Made by a program: the position numbers and the translations under genes. This document shows positions 6,064 through 7,455 of a DNA stretch of 7,455 bases, in pieces. Origin of the DNA: Candidatus Aenigmatarchaeota archaeon (GTDB taxonomy: Archaea; Aenigmatarchaeota; Aenigmatarchaeia; QMZP01); NCBI GenBank assembly GCA_030672885.1, contig DAOVFN010000031.1, forward strand, positions 1 to 7,455, read 5' to 3'. Below the pieces are notes generated by a model that saw only the letters and a list, made by a program, of their open reading frames with translations, did no database searches and was not told the origin of the DNA. Numbering within the stretch: the first letter of the stretch is position 1; each line of letters begins with the position of its first letter.

Positions 6064-6182
6064 AAAACCAATATCATGCGGGCCCCTTTTCTCTCACATG
6101 CCTTCTCCCATTCCCTGCTCCCATGGAGCGGCTTTTTTGGCCCTAACTCTCACTTCTGGTGGGAATTTAATAAATACTGCAG

Positions 6183-6270
6183 TATATATTTATTATAATA
6201 TACTATAAATCATATATAATAAATAGTAACTATATAAATAAATATATCATGAAATATATTTAACTAAATA
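6183..6270. other. Extremely A+T-rich tract (7 G/C in 88 bases)
   Basis: Only seven of 88 bases are G or C, against roughly half in the neighbouring coding genes. The left edge carries the perfect 12-base palindrome ATACTGCAGTAT (6174-6185), and the tract holds an inverted repeat ATAGT-A-ACTAT (6223-6233). Such a stretch would unwind easily or bend, and could be a spacer, a chromatin-free promoter region, an integration target or a replication unwinding element. No origin-recognition repeats or initiator gene are visible, so no role is assigned. Confidence 0.55.
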
Positions 6271-6326
6271 CTAATCCAAAGCCATACATTTAAATGCTGC
6301 CTAACATTTATATAATATCAATGCAA

Positions 6327-6334
6327 TTTATAAG
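6327..6334 (+). promoter_or_regulatory. TATA box of the winged-helix gene, leaderless
   Basis: TTTATAAG at 6327-6334 is identical in sequence to the box of the isc operon and lies 32 bases before the ATG at 6359, so a leaderless or nearly leaderless transcript is expected. A second TATA-like sequence lies at 6307-6316 (TTTATATAAT). Confidence 0.55.
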
Positions 6335-6358
6335 CAAGAGGATATAAAGCTGATATAT

Positions 6359-6718
6359 ATGGCACTGCTGGAAACCCCCAAAAACAGTGTACTAGAGGAG
6401 CTCTTTTTAAGAGAGAAACCAGCACGCATACTCCTCGGGATGAAGACCTCCAAGGACGCCCCCGTCTATGCGACCCTCCTTTCCAAAGAGGCTGACTGCA
6501 CCTATTCCCACACCATAAAGATACTCAATGCTTTCATGAAGCTTGGTATTGTAAAATCCGAGAAGAAGGGCCGGATTAAGACCGTGGCTCTCACAGACGA
6601 TGGCTGGGACATAGCCCACAACCTCGAGGCCATGATCAAGAAGTTCAGCCAGATAGAGTCCTCTGAGAAGAAGGATGCCCCCAGGAACCATAAGAACGAG
6701 AAAAAGGCCAAAAAGTGA
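6359..6718 (+). CDS. Small winged-helix transcriptional regulator
   Basis: This 119-residue protein has one winged-helix domain at about residues 20-85. It contains KPARILLGMKTSKDAPVYA, then a helix-turn-helix LLSKEADCTYSHTIKILNAF, a connecting MKLGIVKSEKKGRIKTVALT wing, and a closing helix TDDGWDIAHNLEAMIKKF of MarR/PadR-like archaeal regulators. The last 20 residues are lysine-rich and probably disordered. There is no ligand domain, so it likely binds DNA as a dimer. The start is fixed by the leaderless promoter and is the first ATG. It lies in the A+T-rich right part of the window, upstream of the recombinase gene and in the same direction, and could regulate it; that link is only positional. 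The exact subfamily is not recognised. Confidence 0.85.
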   Translation: MALLETPKNSVLEELFLREKPARILLGMKTSKDAPVYATLLSKEADCTYSHTIKILNAFMKLGIVKSEKKGRIKTVALTDDGWDIAHNLEAMIKKFSQIESSEKKDAPRNHKNEKKAKK

Positions 6719-6723
6719 GACTT

Positions 6724-6739
6724 GATTTTCCGCAAAATC
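6724..6739 (+). terminator. Hairpin after the winged-helix gene, possible terminator
   Basis: GATTTT, a CCGC loop and AAAATC form a perfect 6-base stem starting five bases after the TGA. There is no T-run after it, so archaeal termination here is uncertain, and it could instead be a protein-binding palindrome. Confidence 0.3.
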
Positions 6740-6935
6740 GGACATTTAACCAGAGACCTCAGAAAATATCATTCTACACACTAAAAATCCCTCTACACCC
6801 CCATACCTATTTGGCCTCAAACCACCCCAAAAGCAGGTTTTAGCTTGTTTCCTAGAGGAAATGCGTCTCTTGTTCCCGATTCCCAGATTCTGGTTTACTT
6901 TTCATCATAAAGGAAACCCCAATTCTCTCAAAAAC

Positions 6936-6959
6936 GTTACAAAATGTGTATTTTGTAAC
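6936..6959. repeat. Perfect 10-base inverted repeat (GTTACAAAAT / ATTTTGTAAC)
   Basis: GTTACAAAAT at 6936-6945 and its exact reverse complement at 6950-6959 are separated by GTGT. The arms and short spacer suit a dimeric regulator or a tyrosine-recombinase core site. It lies about 75-98 bases upstream of the recombinase start and shares the GTTAC half-site with the other repeats here. Confidence 0.7.
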
Positions 6960-6962
6960 CTT

Positions 6963-7003
6963 AAACGTAACATTATTTGGTAGAAAGTTACGAAAACGTA
7001 ACA
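6963..7003. repeat. GTAAC array: direct repeat AAACGTAACA and inverted repeat GTTACG / CGTAAC
   Basis: AAACGTAACA occurs at 6963-6972 and again at 6994-7003, exactly 31 bases apart, about three helical turns, so both would face the same side of the DNA. The second copy also pairs with GTTACG (6987-6992) to give a perfect 6-base inverted repeat with an AAAA spacer. The array ends directly before the TATA box of the recombinase gene, which is where activators or repressors of archaeal promoters sit. Confidence 0.65.
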
Positions 7004-7004
7004 C

Positions 7005-7026
7005 TTATAAATAAGTATTACGTAAT
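7005..7026 (+). promoter_or_regulatory. Recombinase promoter with palindrome at the start site
   Basis: TTATAAAT at 7005-7012 is a good TATA box about 25 bases before ATG 7034, so a leaderless transcript is expected. The perfect palindrome ATTACGTAAT at 7017-7026 lies between the box and the start site and contains the TTACG half of the upstream array, so it could be a repressor site. Confidence 0.55.
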
Positions 7027-7033
7027 TATATGT

Positions 7034-7455
7034 ATGAAAAGTGCAGTAAGTGAATCAGCATATTATCTTAATTTGGAAGAAGTGAAAAAACTTTTTTCTG
7101 CAGCAAATTCTCTGAGAGACAGGATAATAATAAAGACATTGGCAATGACTGGGATTAGGAGGTTTGAACTCAGAGATATTGATATTAAAGATGTTCTGTT
7201 TGATAGAAAAAGAATCTTTATAAGAAACGGTAAAGGAGAAAAGTGCAGAACAGTTCCCATGAACTCGGATATGATCCAGGATATTAAATTCTACATAGGA
7301 AACAGAAAATCAGGAAAGCTGATAACAAGTAATAAGCAAGACACAATCTCACTGAAACAGATAAATGAAGTAGTAGCTAAATGTGGCGAGAGAGCTGATA
7401 TTAGGCACCCTAATCCGGCTAAAAACAAAATCAATCCCCATCTCTTTAGGCATTC
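7034..7455 (+). CDS. Tyrosine recombinase/integrase, N-terminally minimal, cut by the window edge
   Basis: The frame is open from ATG 7034 to the right edge, giving 140 residues plus part of a codon. It opens with YLNLEEVKKLFSAANSLRD and reaches the catalytic-domain signature TGIRRFEL with Arg42 at once. The beta-hairpin lysine follows in NGKGEKCRTVP (Lys67), 25 residues later, close to the 24-residue spacing in XerD. HLFRH at the end supplies box II His136, Arg139 and His140. The nucleophilic tyrosine would lie about 30-40 residues beyond the edge. XerA, XerC and XerD carry about 100 residues of core-binding domain before this point; here there are none, and the leaderless promoter shows the ATG is the real start. 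Composition is A+T-rich. Probable roles are integration or inversion of an element. A transposase or a restriction-system role is not supported. Confidence 0.88.
   Translation, partial: MKSAVSESAYYLNLEEVKKLFSAANSLRDRIIIKTLAMTGIRRFELRDIDIKDVLFDRKRIFIRNGKGEKCRTVPMNSDMIQDIKFYIGNRKSGKLITSNKQDTISLKQINEVVAKCGERADIRHPNPAKNKINPHLFRH

Larger units (their letters stand above)
5920..6358. other. 439-base region between the DUF373 gene and the winged-helix gene
   Basis: The stretch contains one possible small minus-strand gene (5923-6063, listed separately), a patch of normal composition around 6080-6160 in which I see no gene, and an extremely A+T-rich tract (6183-6270, listed separately). The promoter of the next gene occupies its right end. 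I see no tRNA-like cloverleaf, no insertion sequence and no Cdc6 gene that would mark a replication origin. The drop in G+C compared with the preceding genes marks a change in character of the window. Confidence 0.5.
6719..7033. other. 315-base intergenic region before the recombinase gene
   Basis: No gene is seen on either strand. The left part holds a hairpin next to the preceding stop (6724-6739) and a small inverted repeat TTTCCT-AG-AGGAAA at 6848-6861. The right 100 bases hold the GTTAC/GTAAC array and the recombinase promoter, listed separately. The middle (6745-6845) is pyrimidine-rich on the plus strand and shows no structure I can name. Confidence 0.5.

Noticed and set aside
6098..6208. 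A 36-residue plus-strand frame running into the A+T-rich tract
   Set aside because: It has no ribosome site or promoter, and its end is low-complexity sequence dictated by the A+T tract.
6174..6270. Replication origin
   Set aside because: The A+T content would fit an unwinding element, but there are no origin-recognition boxes and no Cdc6/Orc1 gene nearby, so it is not called.
6407..6745. Minus-strand frames opposite the winged-helix gene
   Set aside because: The plus-strand product has a clear winged-helix pattern and promoter; the antisense frames have neither.
6936..7003. CRISPR-like repeat array
   Set aside because: The repeated units are 5-10 bases, alternate in orientation and have no uniform spacers; they look like protein-binding half-sites.

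Overview
The window reads as archaeal chromosome. Several genes have a TTTATAAG-type TATA box 25-32 bases before the start codon and little or no leader, which is the archaeal leaderless pattern. Others have GGTGAT or AGGTG Shine-Dalgarno sequences matching the archaeal 16S tail. One gene belongs to the archaeal membrane family DUF373, and the exported protein at the left edge carries N-glycosylation sequons. The lineage cannot be fixed from sequence alone. The small winged-helix and membrane proteins would fit a DPANN-type or euryarchaeal genome, but that is inference.

Layout. Bases 2-541 hold the 3' end of a cysteine-rich, probably exported protein. Bases 589-2458 form a compact iron-sulfur cluster assembly operon: an ArsR-type winged-helix regulator with four cysteines, a class I cysteine desulfurase (IscS/NifS) and an IscU scaffold. 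The regulator stop and the iscS start overlap as ATGA, and the iscU Shine-Dalgarno overlaps the iscS stop. The promoter carries three interlocked GAAAC/GTTTC half-sites around the TATA box, the layout expected for autoregulation. Convergent to the operon is an AT-richer histidine phosphatase gene (2475-3098, minus strand).

Bases 3191-5919 hold three co-directional genes, each with a possible promoter of its own: a membrane-anchored winged-helix protein with a lysine-rich linker, a protein with an internal duplication and a CKGC-containing C-terminal part, and the six-helix DUF373 membrane protein. I do not recognise the family of the first two.

From 5920 the character changes. A possible 46-residue minus-strand gene is followed by a roughly 90-base tract that is 92% A+T, then a small winged-helix regulator (6359-6718) with a leaderless promoter, then about 315 bases without a gene. 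The window ends in the start of a tyrosine recombinase (7034 to the edge). Its region upstream holds a dense set of GTTAC/GTAAC half-sites, including two perfect inverted repeats. The recombinase has its own leaderless promoter and begins directly at the catalytic domain, so it lacks the usual N-terminal core-binding domain. This right end looks like the edge of an integrated or recombining element.

The two most interesting signals are (1) the putative cysteine-based regulator and its palindromic operator in front of iscSU, a candidate archaeal counterpart of IscR/SufR control, and (2) the GTTAC palindrome array in front of the N-terminally minimal recombinase.
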